From CAVUBL01 sp963739795 (GTDB lineage: Bacteria > Acidobacteriota > Thermoanaerobaculia > Multivoradales > DATKCC01), in the NCBI GenBank assembly GCA_963739795.1, contig CAVUBL010000011.1:522569-586568 (forward strand): a stretch of 64,000 nt of DNA, in the 5' to 3' direction. Under the pieces are notes generated by a model that did not search any database, had not been told where the DNA came from, and saw nothing but the letters and a program-made list of their open reading frames with translations. Of the stretch, positions 15,974 through 24,958 are shown in pieces. A program made the translations under genes and the position numbers. Every line of letters starts with the position of its first letter. Position 1 is the stretch's first letter.

Positions 15974-18432
15974 CGCAGCGTCTCGAGGGGGTCGACGCGG
16001 GCGGCCCGCCGGGCGGGGAGCCAGCTCGCGGTGAGGGCGAGGAGGGCCGCGCCCAGCCCGCCGGCGGCGAAGGTCACCGGGTCGAGGGGCGCCACGCCGT
16101 AGAGCAGGGCGGCCATCAGTCGGGTGAGGCCGAAGGCCGCCGCCAGCCCGATCGCCACGCCCAGCGCCGCCAGGATCAACCCGTGGCGGAGCACCAGGCG
16201 GCGGACGTCGCCGCGCTGCGCCCCGAGGGCCATCCTCACTCCGATCTCCCGGCTGCGCTGGGCGACCACGTAGGAGGTCACGCCGTAGATTCCGACGCCG
16301 CCCAGCAGCAGCGCCGTCACCGCGGCGATGGCGAGCATCACCAGCGTGAAGGAGGTGCGCGCCATGGAGCGGGCGAGGATCTCGTCCACGGTGCGCACCT
16401 GGGCGATGGGCAGGCGCGGATCCACCGACCAGACCGCCGATCGGGCTTCGTCGAGGAGACTGGCCGTGCCGGCGCGGGGCGAACGGAGCACGTACGCCAT
16501 GGAGCGCGGCACGAAGAGGTCCTCGGTCCAGAAGTGGGCGATGGCCATGGGCCAGTAGACGACGGTGACCGGGTCCTGGTCGACGCCGTTGTCGCGCACG
16601 TCGCCCACCACCCCCACGATCTCGCGCCATGGCGAACCGGGGTTCACCCGGATGCGCTGGCCCACCGCCGCCGCCGGATCGCTCCAGAGCTCGCGGGCGA
16701 AGTTGGCGGTGATCACGGCCACATTGCGGCGATCGTGGATGTCCGCCCACGAGATGTCGCGGCCGGCGAGCAGCGGGTTGCCCATGGTCTGGAAGTAGCC
16801 GGGCGCGATCCACTTGTAGCGGCGCAGCGGCGGGATCTGCCCCTCGGGCAGCGGGTGGTCCTCGACGAAGATCGGATCGTTCGAGTCAAACCCGTCCATG
16901 GTGACCGACGAGCTCATCCCCGCCGAGACCACGCCGGGCAGATGGCGGAGCTTCTCCAGGATCCGCTCGTGCATCAGGGCCACCTCGGCCGGATTCTTCA
17001 CCTCGGCCTCGGGGATGGGCGCCCGCAGGGTGAGCATGTGCTCGGGATCGGAGAACCCGGGGCGGACGTCGCGCAGGGCGAGGAAGCTCCGCACCATGAG
17101 GCCGGAGCCGACCATGAGCACCAGGGCGAGGGCGACCTGGGCCGCCACCAGGATGTCGCGGGCGCGCCGGCTCCGGGTTCCGCCGGTGCCCGAGCGGCTC
17201 TCCTCTTTCAGGGCCGCCACCATGTCCGATAGCTTCAGGCGGGCGACGGGAAGAAGGCCGAAGACGAGCGGCGCCCCCACGGAGACGGCGAGGGCGAAGA
17301 CGAGAACCGTCGGATCGAGGGTGATCTCGTCGAGGCGGGGCAGGCCCCGGGGGTGGAGCGTCGTCAGAAGGCGCAGGGCGGCCGCGGCGAGGCCCACGCC
17401 GGCGACGCCTCCGGCCAGGCCCAGGACCAGGCTCTCGAGGAGGAGCTCGCCCGTCAGCCGCCGGCGGTCCGCCCCCAGCGCGGAGCGCACGGCGAGCTGC
17501 TGGTGCCGGGACTCGGCCCGTACGAGGAAGAGGTTGGCGACGTTGGCGCAGGCGACGAGGAGCACGATCCCCACGGTCCCGAAGAGCACCCAGAGGACCT
17601 TGCCCACGTTGCCCACCACGTCCTGCTTCAGGGGATGGACGTCCGGGCCCAGGCGGGCTTGCCGGATCATCTCCTTGGAATAGCCCGGGGGCATGGGGAA
17701 GCGGTCGAGGGCCATGGGGATCATCCGGCCCACGTCGGCGTTGGCCTGCTGCACCGTCACGCCGTCGCGGAGTCGAGCGACGCCCTGGAAGCTGAAGTTG
17801 CCGAACAGGAGGTCCTTGGGGTCGAAGCGGAAGGGCAGATAGAGGTCCGGGTGGTAGTCCAGAAACCGGAGGCCCTTGGGCAGGACGCCGATGATGGTGT
17901 GCGGCGTGCCGTCGACGGTCAGGGCCTTGCCGACGGCGGCCGGGTCGCCGCCGAAGTGGCGCTGCCAGTAGCCGTAGGCGAGGACCACCGTCTCGGGCGT
18001 GCCGGGGGAGTCGTCCTCGCGGGTGAACAGGTGCCCGAGGAGCGGCTTGACGCCCAGGAGCGGCAGGGTGCCGTCGGTCACCTGGATGATGGGCACCTCC
18101 TCGGGCTCGGCCTTGCCGGTCACGGTGGCCCGACTGTTGTCCCACATGCCGGTGTCGGAGAAGGTCTGGCTCTCCTTCCGGTACGTCAGGTAGAGGGCGG
18201 GGCACTGGTTCACCCGGTCCCAGCCGAGCCCGGGCGCGGTGTGCCACACGCCCACCAGGCGCTCGGGGTGCTCGAAGGGGAGGGGCTTCAAGAGCACGCC
18301 GTGGACCACGCTGAAGACGGCGACGGTGGCGCCGATGCCGAGGGCCAGCGTGAGCACCGAAGTGAGGGTGAAGGCGGGCGATCGTCCGAGGCTCCGGAGG
18401 ACGTAACGGAGCTGCTTGGGGAGGAGATCCAT
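15970..18432 (-). CDS. ADOP-type ABC transporter permease (MacB/FtsX family)
   Basis: An 820-residue permease of the acidobacterial duplicated orphan permease type. The N-terminus (MDLLPKQLRYVLRSLGRSPA) leads to a first membrane segment with the typical ALGIGATVAVFSVVHGVLLK. A MacB-like periplasmic core follows (about residues 60-240). Next comes an FtsX domain (about 275-400), a second periplasmic core, and a second FtsX domain near the C-terminus ending ARRAARVDPLETLR. No ATP-binding domain is present, so an ATPase must come from elsewhere. Likely roles are export or mechanotransmission across the envelope. The stop codon is contributed by the MITE-like element. Confidence 0.9.
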   Translation of the reverse strand: MDLLPKQLRYVLRSLGRSPAFTLTSVLTLALGIGATVAVFSVVHGVLLKPLPFEHPERLVGVWHTAPGLGWDRVNQCPALYLTYRKESQTFSDTGMWDNSRATVTGKAEPEEVPIIQVTDGTLPLLGVKPLLGHLFTREDDSPGTPETVVLAYGYWQRHFGGDPAAVGKALTVDGTPHTIIGVLPKGLRFLDYHPDLYLPFRFDPKDLLFGNFSFQGVARLRDGVTVQQANADVGRMIPMALDRFPMPPGYSKEMIRQARLGPDVHPLKQDVVGNVGKVLWVLFGTVGIVLLVACANVANLFLVRAESRHQQLAVRSALGADRRRLTGELLLESLVLGLAGGVAGVGLAAAALRLLTTLHPRGLPRLDEITLDPTVLVFALAVSVGAPLVFGLLPVARLKLSDMVAALKEESRSGTGGTRSRRARDILVAAQVALALVLMVGSGLMVRSFLALRDVRPGFSDPEHMLTLRAPIPEAEVKNPAEVALMHERILEKLRHLPGVVSAGMSSSVTMDGFDSNDPIFVEDHPLPEGQIPPLRRYKWIAPGYFQTMGNPLLAGRDISWADIHDRRNVAVITANFARELWSDPAAAVGQRIRVNPGSPWREIVGVVGDVRDNGVDQDPVTVVYWPMAIAHFWTEDLFVPRSMAYVLRSPRAGTASLLDEARSAVWSVDPRLPIAQVRTVDEILARSMARTSFTLVMLAIAAVTALLLGGVGIYGVTSYVVAQRSREIGVRMALGAQRGDVRRLVLRHGLILAALGVAIGLAAAFGLTRLMAALLYGVAPLDPVTFAAGGLGAALLALTASWLPARRAARVDPLETLR

Positions 18433-18532
18433 GGCGCGTCCCTTGGTCGTCGATCGAGAGCCCGGCCCGAGCGGCCGGTCCTCCAGCCTTACGACGCATC
18501 GAGACGGGAAGTTTCAGGCGGGGTGCGCCGAT

Positions 18533-20281
18533 CTAGATCCGCGCCTGGACGGTGTACAGCTTGTGGTAGCGGCCGCCGGCCTCCATCAGCTCGTCGTGGC
18601 GGCCTCGCTCGACGACCTGCCCGTTCTCGATGACCAGGATCAGGTCCGCCCGCCGGATGGTGGAGAGTCGGTGGGCGATGACGAAGGTCGTGCGCTCGCG
18701 CAGCAGGCCCTGGAGGCTCTGCTGGATGAACGCCTCGCTCTCGGTGTCGAGGCTCGAGGTCGCCTCGTCGAGGATCAGGATGCGCGGCTCGGCGAGGATC
18801 GCCCGGGCGATGGTCACCCGCTGGCGCTGGCCGCCCGAGAGCTTGATGCCGCGCTCGCCGATCACCGTCTCGAGCCGCAAGGGGAAGCGGTCCGTGAACT
18901 CGGTGACGAAGGCTCGCCGCGCCGCTTCCTCCACCTCCTCGGGCGTCGCGTCGGCGCGGGCGAAGAGGAGGTTCTCCCGGATCGTGCCGTCGAACAGGAA
19001 GTCGTCCTGGAGGACCAGGCCGAGCTGGCTGCGATAGCTGGCGAGCTGCACCTCCGCCAGGTCCACGCCGTCGACCCGCACCTGCCCCTCGTCCGGGGTG
19101 AGGAACGAGGCGGCCAGGGCGGCGAGGGTCGACTTGCCGGAGCCCGAGCTGCCCACCAGGGCGATCACCGTGCCGGGAGGCGCCTCGAACTCGATGTGGC
19201 GGAGCACCGGTTTGTTCGGCTCGTAGGCGAAGGAGACGTCCTCGAAGCGCACGTGCCCCCGGACCGCGGGCATGACCACCGTGCGTCGCGGGTCGTCGTC
19301 CTCGCCCGGCTTGCCGAGCAGCTCGGCGGTCCGGTCGAGCCCGGCGAAGGCCTCGGTCATCTGCGTCCCGATGCTGGCGAGCTGCAGGATGGGGGCGACC
19401 AGGAAGCCCAGAAACAGGGTGAAGGAGAACAGCTCGCCCACCGTGAGCCGGTTCTGGAGGATCAGGTGGCCGCCGTAGCCCATGATCATGACGCCCGCGA
19501 GCCCCATGAAGAAGGTCCCGAGGCTGGTCACCGCCGCCGACGTGGTGAGGGTGGTGCGGACGTTGTCGAAGAGTCGGAGCACGCCGGCCTCGAAGATCTC
19601 CCCTTCCTTCTCGATGGCGTGGAAGCCCTTGATGATCCGGATACCGCCCAGCGCCTCGGTCAGGCGGCCGGTGACGTCGGCGCGGATCTTCCCGCGCTCG
19701 CGAAAAGCGGGGCGCAGCGTCTGGAAGGCGCGGGTGGAGACCAGGCCGAAGAGCGCCAGCGGGACGATGGTCAGCACCGTCAGGACCGGCTGGAGGTGGA
19801 TCAGGAAGCCGAGGGCCACCACCGCGGTCAGGAGTCCGCCCACGAGCTGCACGAGGCCGGTGCCCACGAGATTCCGCACCCCCTCGACGTCGTTCATGAT
19901 GCGCGAGACGAGCTCGCCCGACTTGATGTTCTCGAAGGTCCGCACCGGCAGCCGCAGGACGTGGCGCTGGACCTGGGAGCGGAGCTTCGCGATGAGGAGC
20001 TGGGCCTCCACCGAGAGGAGGCGGGTGAGCAGGAACGAGGTGCCCGCCTGCAGGGTCACGGCCACCGCCACGCCGCCCAGGAGCGGCCAGAGAAGGCCCG
20101 TCTTGCCGCCGCGCAGCACGCCGTCGATCAGGTACTTGGTCGACGCGGGCAGCACCAGTCCGGCCAGGCGGTTGACCAGGATCAGCAGGAGCCCCAGGAA
20201 GACGAGCTTGCGGCGCGGCCAGATGATCTCGCGGAAGGCGCGGCGCAGGCTGGTGACGGTGGGCTTGGGCTTGTCGGCCAT
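18533..20281 (-). CDS. ABC exporter, fused membrane and ATPase domains (MsbA-like)
   Basis: A 582-residue half-transporter. Six membrane helices occupy about residues 25-310. The ATPase domain has Walker A (LVGSSGSGKSTLAAL), signature LSGGQRQRVTIARA, Walker B ILILDEATSSLD and an H-loop in VIAHRLST. It would work as a homodimer to export lipids, peptides or drugs; the substrate cannot be read from the sequence. I prefer ATG 20281 (MADKPKPT), because the upstream ATG at 20320 would add a Pro/Ser-rich tail without support. Confidence 0.88.
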   Translation of the reverse strand: MADKPKPTVTSLRRAFREIIWPRRKLVFLGLLLILVNRLAGLVLPASTKYLIDGVLRGGKTGLLWPLLGGVAVAVTLQAGTSFLLTRLLSVEAQLLIAKLRSQVQRHVLRLPVRTFENIKSGELVSRIMNDVEGVRNLVGTGLVQLVGGLLTAVVALGFLIHLQPVLTVLTIVPLALFGLVSTRAFQTLRPAFRERGKIRADVTGRLTEALGGIRIIKGFHAIEKEGEIFEAGVLRLFDNVRTTLTTSAAVTSLGTFFMGLAGVMIMGYGGHLILQNRLTVGELFSFTLFLGFLVAPILQLASIGTQMTEAFAGLDRTAELLGKPGEDDDPRRTVVMPAVRGHVRFEDVSFAYEPNKPVLRHIEFEAPPGTVIALVGSSGSGKSTLAALAASFLTPDEGQVRVDGVDLAEVQLASYRSQLGLVLQDDFLFDGTIRENLLFARADATPEEVEEAARRAFVTEFTDRFPLRLETVIGERGIKLSGGQRQRVTIARAILAEPRILILDEATSSLDTESEAFIQQSLQGLLRERTTFVIAHRLSTIRRADLILVIENGQVVERGRHDELMEAGGRYHKLYTVQARI

Positions 20282-20430
20282 GGGGCTCGGGCTCCGGTCG
20301 GGTGCGGCGGAGGCAGGCAAGACTAGCAGCCCGTGATGGACCTCTGCACCCCCGGCGGTCTGGTCCGGTCCGATGCGGGGCCGAGGCCTCGATCCCCCGC
20401 CGGGACGGGTCGATCAGGCTAGACTCGGCC

Positions 20431-21390
20431 ATGGCCCGCCCATTCAAGAGCCTTTCGGAGAGGGAGATCCTTGCCCTGGCGATCACCGCCGAGGAGGAGG
20501 ATTCCCGGATCTACGACGATTTCGCCGCCGGCCTGCGCGACCGCTACCCGGCCACCGCCGAGGTCTTCACCCGGATGCGCGACGAGGAGGTGGTGCATCG
20601 CCGACGGCTGACCGAGCTCTACCGCGAGCGATTCGGTGACCACATCCCGCTGATGCGGCGCGAGGACGTGAAGGGGTTCGTGCGCCTCAAGCCGCCCTGG
20701 ATGGTCTGGCCCCGCGGCCTCGACGCCGTGCGTCACCAAGTCGAGGTGATGGAGCTCGAGGCCAAGCGCTTCTACCGGCGTTCCGCCGCCCAGGCCACCG
20801 ACGCCGGCGTGCGCCAGCTCCTCGACGACCTGGCCGACGAAGAGAGCCGGCACGAGTCCCTGGCCGGCGAGCTCCTCGAGAAGAATCTCACCGCCGCCGC
20901 CCGCGAGGAGGAAGAGCGCACGCGCCGGCGCCTCTTCGTGCTCCAAGTGGTGCAGCCCGGACTCGCCGGCCTCATGGACGGCTCGGTCTCGACCTTGGCA
21001 CCCCTCTTCGCCGCCGCCTTCGCCACCCACGATAGCCACGACGCCTTGCTGGTGGGCCTGGCCGCCTCGGTGGGCGCCGGCATCAGCATGGGCTTCGCCG
21101 AGGCCCTGTCCGACGACGGCGCGCTGACCGGCCGCGGGCACCCCTGGATCCGGGGCGTGGTGTGCGGCCTGATGACCACCCTGGGTGGCCTGGGCCACAC
21201 CCTGCCCTTCCTGCTCTCGGATTTCCGCGCCGCCATGGTCGTCGCGGTGGTGGTGGTGGCGATCGAGCTGATGGCGATCTCCTACATCCGCCACCGCTAC
21301 ATGGACACCCCGTTCCTCTCGGCGGCCTTCCAGGTGGTGGTGGGAGGGGTCCTCGTCTTCCTCACCGGCATCTTCATCGGCAGCTCGTGA
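20431..21390 (+). CDS. mbfA: Membrane-bound ferritin-like/VIT1 fusion (MbfA-like)
   Basis: A 319-residue protein. The N-terminal half is a rubrerythrin-like four-helix domain with the di-iron ligand pattern (AEEEDSRIYDDF, DEEVVHRRRL, EVMELEAKRFYRRS, DEESRHESL). The C-terminal half (about 170-319) is a VIT1-type membrane domain starting QPGLAGLMDGSVSTLAPLF with about five helices. Fusions of this type (MbfA) export or sequester iron and protect against peroxide. ATG 20431 is chosen because it begins at the ferritin domain. Divergent from the ABC exporter. Confidence 0.87.
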   Translation: MARPFKSLSEREILALAITAEEEDSRIYDDFAAGLRDRYPATAEVFTRMRDEEVVHRRRLTELYRERFGDHIPLMRREDVKGFVRLKPPWMVWPRGLDAVRHQVEVMELEAKRFYRRSAAQATDAGVRQLLDDLADEESRHESLAGELLEKNLTAAAREEEERTRRRLFVLQVVQPGLAGLMDGSVSTLAPLFAAAFATHDSHDALLVGLAASVGAGISMGFAEALSDDGALTGRGHPWIRGVVCGLMTTLGGLGHTLPFLLSDFRAAMVVAVVVVAIELMAISYIRHRYMDTPFLSAAFQVVVGGVLVFLTGIFIGSS

Positions 21391-21409
21391 CCGGGCGGCG
21401 GGAGGGGCG

Positions 21410-21814
21410 CTACCAAAGTCGCTGGACGTTGTAGGCGTCGAAGGCCGCGTCGCGACTCAGAATCGGGAGGTCTTCAAACTGGGCCTGGGCCACGAGGAGG
21501 CGGTCGAAAGGATCCCGGTGGTGCCAGGGGAGGGTCTCGACCCGCACGGCATGCTCCACGCGAACGTCGAGGAGCCTCGTCCGGGTGGCGGCGAGCTGCT
21601 GCTCCAGAAAGGCTGGAAGCACCGCCGGGAGATCCAGCTTGCCCAAGCTCCGTTTGATCGCCATCTCCCAGACGCTCGCCACGCTCAGGAAGAGGTCGGT
21701 CTCCGCGGCCTGGATCCGGTCGCGCGCCTTCGAGCCCAGGCGCGTCGGCTCGCCGCACATCCAGAGAAAGGTGTGCGTGTCGAGGAGGTATAGCTCTTTA
21801 CCGGTACTCATCAA
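21410..21814 (-). CDS. vapC: PIN-domain toxin (VapC-like)
   Basis: A 134-residue PIN-domain ribonuclease. The acidic active-site residues are in LLDTHTFLW, in SVWEMAIK and in DPFDRLLVAQA. The family cleaves tRNA or other RNA when free of its antitoxin. Tandem ATG codons at 21814 and 21811 overlap the end of the antitoxin gene, the usual toxin-antitoxin arrangement. Confidence 0.9.
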   Translation of the reverse strand: MMSTGKELYLLDTHTFLWMCGEPTRLGSKARDRIQAAETDLFLSVASVWEMAIKRSLGKLDLPAVLPAFLEQQLAATRTRLLDVRVEHAVRVETLPWHHRDPFDRLLVAQAQFEDLPILSRDAAFDAYNVQRLW

Positions 21815-22022
21815 AGTCCGGAAGGGGCTCGTCGAAGTCTTCGGATATCCACACCCGACCGGTCGCAGTTCCCAGGCGCCGCGGGGGCCGAGCCTCGTCG
21901 ACCGGGACCAGCTTGACCATCGGCTTGTTCGCCCGCGCGATGATCACCTCGCCGCCCTGGATGGCTTCGTCCACCAGTCGCGAGAGGTGGGTCTTGGCTT
22001 GGTGGATGTTGACCACACTCAT
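21798..22022 (-). CDS. vapB: Phd/YefM-type antitoxin
   Basis: A 74-residue protein beginning MSVVNIHQAKTHLSRLVDEA, the DNA-binding start typical of Phd/YefM antitoxins (compare NxxxAKxxLSxLl). The acidic C-terminus (SEDFDEPLPDFDEYR) probably wraps the toxin. The gene ends inside the start of the VapC-like toxin. A palindromic tandem site just upstream (22034-22057) is the likely autoregulatory operator. Confidence 0.9.
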   Translation of the reverse strand: MSVVNIHQAKTHLSRLVDEAIQGGEVIIARANKPMVKLVPVDEARPPRRLGTATGRVWISEDFDEPLPDFDEYR

Positions 22023-22029
22023 GCCGTGG

Positions 22030-22058
22030 AGTATGACTTGGTCATGTGACTTAGTCAA
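22030..22058 (-). promoter_or_regulatory. Toxin-antitoxin promoter with tandem operator sites
   Basis: Two near-identical palindromic 11-mers, TGACTTGGTCA (22034-22044) and TGACTTAGTCA (22047-22057), stand 13 bases apart. On the minus strand TTGACT (22058-22053) and CATACT (22035-22030) have a 17-base spacer. The transcript would start within a few bases of the antitoxin ATG at 22022, so it may be leaderless. Binding of the antitoxin complex here would block the promoter. Confidence 0.55.
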
Positions 22059-22078
22059 GGTCGACTGGCGAGGGAGCG

Positions 22079-22589
22079 TCACTCCTCCGGCGGGTGCTCC
22101 TCGAGGTACTTCTCCACGCCGGGAAAGGCCAGGGCGCCCTTCTCCGTGTACCAGGTCATGACCTCGACCTTCAGGCGGCCGGCCCGGACCGCGGGATCGG
22201 CCTCGGCCAGGCGCCGGGCCTCCTCGACGCCGCCGACGCGGTAGAGGGCGAGGCCGCGCTTGCCCAGGTCGTCCTGGTCGTCGAACGGCCCGGCAACCAC
22301 AAGGTGGCCCTCCCGGGCCATTCGGCGAAGGTGGGCGAGGTGGGCGGCCTGGATCTCCTGAAGCTTCGCCTCGGGGTACTCGGTGGGCTTGGCCGGACGC
22401 TCCAGGAGCACGAGCTGGTAGGTGTCGAACTCCGTGGGGGCGGCCGGCTCGGCCTCGCTGGGTCGGCCGGGTCGCCTGGGAAGGGGCCTCCCCGGAGGCC
22501 GGGGCGGGCGGCTCCTGGCCCCGGGAGAGCCCGGCCGCGGCCAGGAAGGTGGCGAGGGCGATCAGGGCGGCGCGAAGCGTCGGGCGCAT
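22079..22589 (-). pseudogene. YCII-domain protein with signal peptide, apparent frameshift
   Basis: An ATG at 22589 opens a signal peptide (MRPTLRAALIALATFLAAAG). About 20 codons after it the frame changes, near 22480, and continues as AEPAAPTEFDTYQLVLLERP then a YCII-like domain (HLAHLRRMAREGHLVVAGPFDD, LGKRGLALYRV). The YCII fold is a small alpha-beta domain with a His and Asp, seen in possible hydrolases. Only one base out of frame separates the two parts, so a sequencing slip in a living gene is as likely as decay. A GTG start inside the domain frame is possible but would lose the signal. Confidence 0.6.
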
Positions 22590-22807
22590 GGCGGGTTCCT
22601 TTCCGGCTGGGCGTTCGATGGAGTGCCGATGGAGGCCGGAGGATACCGCTTTCGCAACCGATCGAACCCGGAGGGTCCGACGATGCGAGCCCTCCCGCTT
22701 CCCGGCGATCCGCCTCTCCATCCTGGACGCTCCGGACCCCGCGGAGCCCATCGCCGCCCGGGAGGTGTCGGAAGCGCCTTGCGACCCCGGCAGGGAAACG
22801 GCCTGGA

Positions 22808-23020
22808 TCAGGTAGAGCGCCTCCGGTAGTAGAAGTACGCCAGCGCCCCTACCCAGTTCAACAAGACCAGCAGAAGGATCCAGGTGACACGGCTGCGCTC
22901 CGGGCAGTTCCGCGCGCAGTCGACCAGGGCGACCAGCCAAAGGGCCAGGCCCGCCAGGACGAGCGCGAGAAGCGCGACCTCCTGGATACTCAGTCCCCAC
23001 ATGGCCAGGTCAGGTCCCAC
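22808..23020 (-). CDS. Small membrane protein with PLDc_N-like domain
   Basis: A 70-residue protein with two membrane segments (about residues 14-33 and 45-62). The pattern ALVDCARN then WILLLVLLNWVGALAYFYY matches the PLDc_N (phospholipase D nuclease N-terminal) membrane domain seen as a short stand-alone protein. The start overlaps the stop of the thioredoxin gene at 23010, so it is cotranscribed. Role unknown. Confidence 0.75.
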   Translation of the reverse strand: MGPDLAMWGLSIQEVALLALVLAGLALWLVALVDCARNCPERSRVTWILLLVLLNWVGALAYFYYRRRST

Positions 23021-23690
23021 ACGAGCGGCCGAGGGCGGCTGCGAGATAGCGCCGGAAGGGCGGTGCGGACCAGTCGGCCGGTCCGGTTTGACTCAAGATG
23101 ACCTCGCCTCGGCAGCCGAGGATTGAAGTCTCCGGACGGGTCCGAGACCAGATTCCGGCCGGGACCCCGTCATGCGCCAGTGCCACCGGCAGCCCTCGTA
23201 GGTCGGGGCGCCGCGCCAGGAATCGCTCGACTGCCTTTGGAGTCTCGTCGGTGACGAGCAGGAATCGGAGATGAAGCTTCCTCGCCTCCGGGCTGGCCGC
23301 CAGATTCTTGATGGCGGGCAGCTCCGCGACGCAGGGGCTGCACCACGTCGCCCACAAATTGATGAACAGCGGGTGTCCGGCAAGCTGGCTACCTTCGATC
23401 GTTCCATCCTCGAGCGTTTCCAGCCGCCATTGGGACAGGTCGACGACCAGCGGACTGGGTCCGAGTGCTTTGGTGCCGGTACCGCCGGGTGGGATCACGG
23501 GAGCATCGAGCAAAGGCCGTGTCTGCGCTTCGAACGCCGCCCACTGTTGGTCGAGATGGCGCTCGACTTGGTGCTTCGCTCGGACGATCCACAGCACCGT
23601 GAGCGAGAGGACGAGGAAGACGACAACCATGCAACCGGTGCCGAAGCCGATCCAGAAGTGACGGTCCCTCAATAGTAGGGATAGCTGCAT
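23010..23690 (-). CDS. Membrane-anchored TlpA-type thioredoxin-like protein
   Basis: A 226-residue protein. One N-terminal membrane helix (about 13-35) is followed by a coil and a periplasmic thioredoxin domain with the redox motif WCSPC (about residue 117). TlpA/ResA-like proteins reduce or reshuffle disulfides outside the membrane. I chose ATG 23690, inside the 3' end of the upstream Cys-rich protein gene (overlap of 22 bases). The tight overlap implies the two are made together, so the Cys-rich protein may be its client. Confidence 0.83.
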   Translation of the reverse strand: MQLSLLLRDRHFWIGFGTGCMVVVFLVLSLTVLWIVRAKHQVERHLDQQWAAFEAQTRPLLDAPVIPPGGTGTKALGPSPLVVDLSQWRLETLEDGTIEGSQLAGHPLFINLWATWCSPCVAELPAIKNLAASPEARKLHLRFLLVTDETPKAVERFLARRPDLRGLPVALAHDGVPAGIWSRTRPETSILGCRGEVILSQTGPADWSAPPFRRYLAAALGRSCGT

Positions 23691-24424
23691 TCGATGCCCG
23701 TAACGCCACAAAAGCAGATGTAGTCGCCGATCCCGCAAGCCTTGTCACACGAGAGGAATTGGCAGCAGCCCCAACAGATGCCGTTCGTACAACAGTCGGA
23801 AGCGTCCTGCCATGCCTCCGCGCAACATCCGGAGGCTGCGCCTCCCGTTCCGAATCCTCTGCAATGGGAGCCATTACAATCGATCAGGAGTGAAGAGATA
23901 GCAGTACGCGGCATCAGAGGCGTTGCCGCACAGCCAGGGTTGCTTCTCGTCAGCTCCGCCCTCCTTCCAGTACCCAACGTGGCATCCAATGCCAGAGCAC
24001 CGAGGCCGATCTCGCGGGAGTAGCGCCGTGCAATAGCATCGATGCGCGGGTCTCCTTCCCACGATCCTTTCTGAAAATCGTACCTGGACTCCAAGGTTTT
24101 CGCCGAGTTGGGGCCCTGTACCTTGAGGGTTCCGTGGACTTGGTCCCAGACAAGAGACAGCACCTGAGCAGAATCCCCCGGGGTGGAGATCTCGACCTGG
24201 AGGGCGGCGGGATCGCTGGTGTCCACTTCCACAACAGCCATCAAGTCTCCGTGAGGACCACTGAACTCAACGTGGTTGTGGGGCCCCTCGGACTCGCTCC
24301 AGTAGCCTGCCACTCCCAGAGCTGCCATCTCTTTGGTCGCCTCATGGTATTCGGCGGCGACTACGAGCGAAGCGTCGCCCAAGGCTGCCAGGATAACTAG
24401 AACCGCCAGGACCGCCTTCCTCAT
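23669..24424 (-). CDS. Secreted protein with Cys-rich C-terminal domain, unknown function
   Basis: A 251-residue protein. ATG 24424 is favoured by the AGGAGG site before it; an ATG six codons earlier overlaps that site. A signal peptide (MRKAVLAVLVILAALGDASL) precedes about 160 residues rich in beta structure with few Cys. The last 65 residues hold some 15 Cys, including SGCCAEAW, DCCTNGICWGCCQF and YICFCGVTGIEC. The final motif resembles the one in the broken peptide gene at 7929. The gene overlaps a TlpA-like thioredoxin gene. No known family is recognised. Confidence 0.75.
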   Translation of the reverse strand: MRKAVLAVLVILAALGDASLVVAAEYHEATKEMAALGVAGYWSESEGPHNHVEFSGPHGDLMAVVEVDTSDPAALQVEISTPGDSAQVLSLVWDQVHGTLKVQGPNSAKTLESRYDFQKGSWEGDPRIDAIARRYSREIGLGALALDATLGTGRRAELTRSNPGCAATPLMPRTAISSLLIDCNGSHCRGFGTGGAASGCCAEAWQDASDCCTNGICWGCCQFLSCDKACGIGDYICFCGVTGIECSYPYY

Positions 24425-24462
24425 TTCGATACCTCCTCTCAAGGCTTACGTATTCTCTTATT

Positions 24463-24491
24463 TTTCTAGCAGCTCTACTGCGCGCTGTCAA
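24463..24491 (-). promoter_or_regulatory. Probable sigma-70 promoter of the Cys-rich/thioredoxin operon
   Basis: On the minus strand a perfect TTGACA (24491-24486) is followed after 17 bases by TAGAAA (24468-24463). The box lies in a short AT-rich patch that stands out in this GC-rich sequence. The start of transcription would fall about 30 bases before the ATG at 24424. Confidence 0.6.
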
Positions 24492-24958
24492 CATCTGTCG
24501 GCTGCAATTTCTGGATTTCGGTCGGATGATTGGCGAGAGGGCCCCCGCGCGACTCTCGCCTTAGAAGATCCCCGTGCAGGGCGTTCTACAACACACCCCG
24601 GCGAAGGGGCGTCGGGCTGCTCGTCACCCCCTTCCACCGGGCTTCTTCCCCAGCAGCCCGCCGCCTGCCCCGGAGGCATTCGAGGAACTCGACGCGGCGC
24701 CCGCCCGCAGGGAGGCGCATCTCCCGCGCCTCGTAGCGGCTCGGATAGCGGCGGGAGCCCGCGACATGTGGAACGCGCCCAAGGAGATCTCGGCTCCCGC
24801 ACCCTTCCCGTCCGGCCACTTCTCGCATCAAAAAGAGAACGCGCGATCCGGCGGCGAGTGCCGCCGCTCCGAAGACTTCCCGGCACAAAACATTAATGGA
24901 AGCACTGCAATGCTGGGGAACTTGCCGCTACCCCCCCCGGGCGGGCAGCCGGAGGAGC
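24492..24958. other. Gene-poor stretch
   Basis: About 470 bases lie between the Cys-rich protein operon promoter and the stop of the YhaM-like gene. Open frames here have no recognisable protein features, no good ribosome binding site and no family resemblance. I see no RNA gene. It may hold decayed coding sequence. Confidence 0.5.

Noticed and set aside
24492..24958. Overlapping frames of 70-180 codons in the gap before the YhaM-like gene
   Set aside because: Several frames on both strands are equally open, none has a start signal or recognisable feature.
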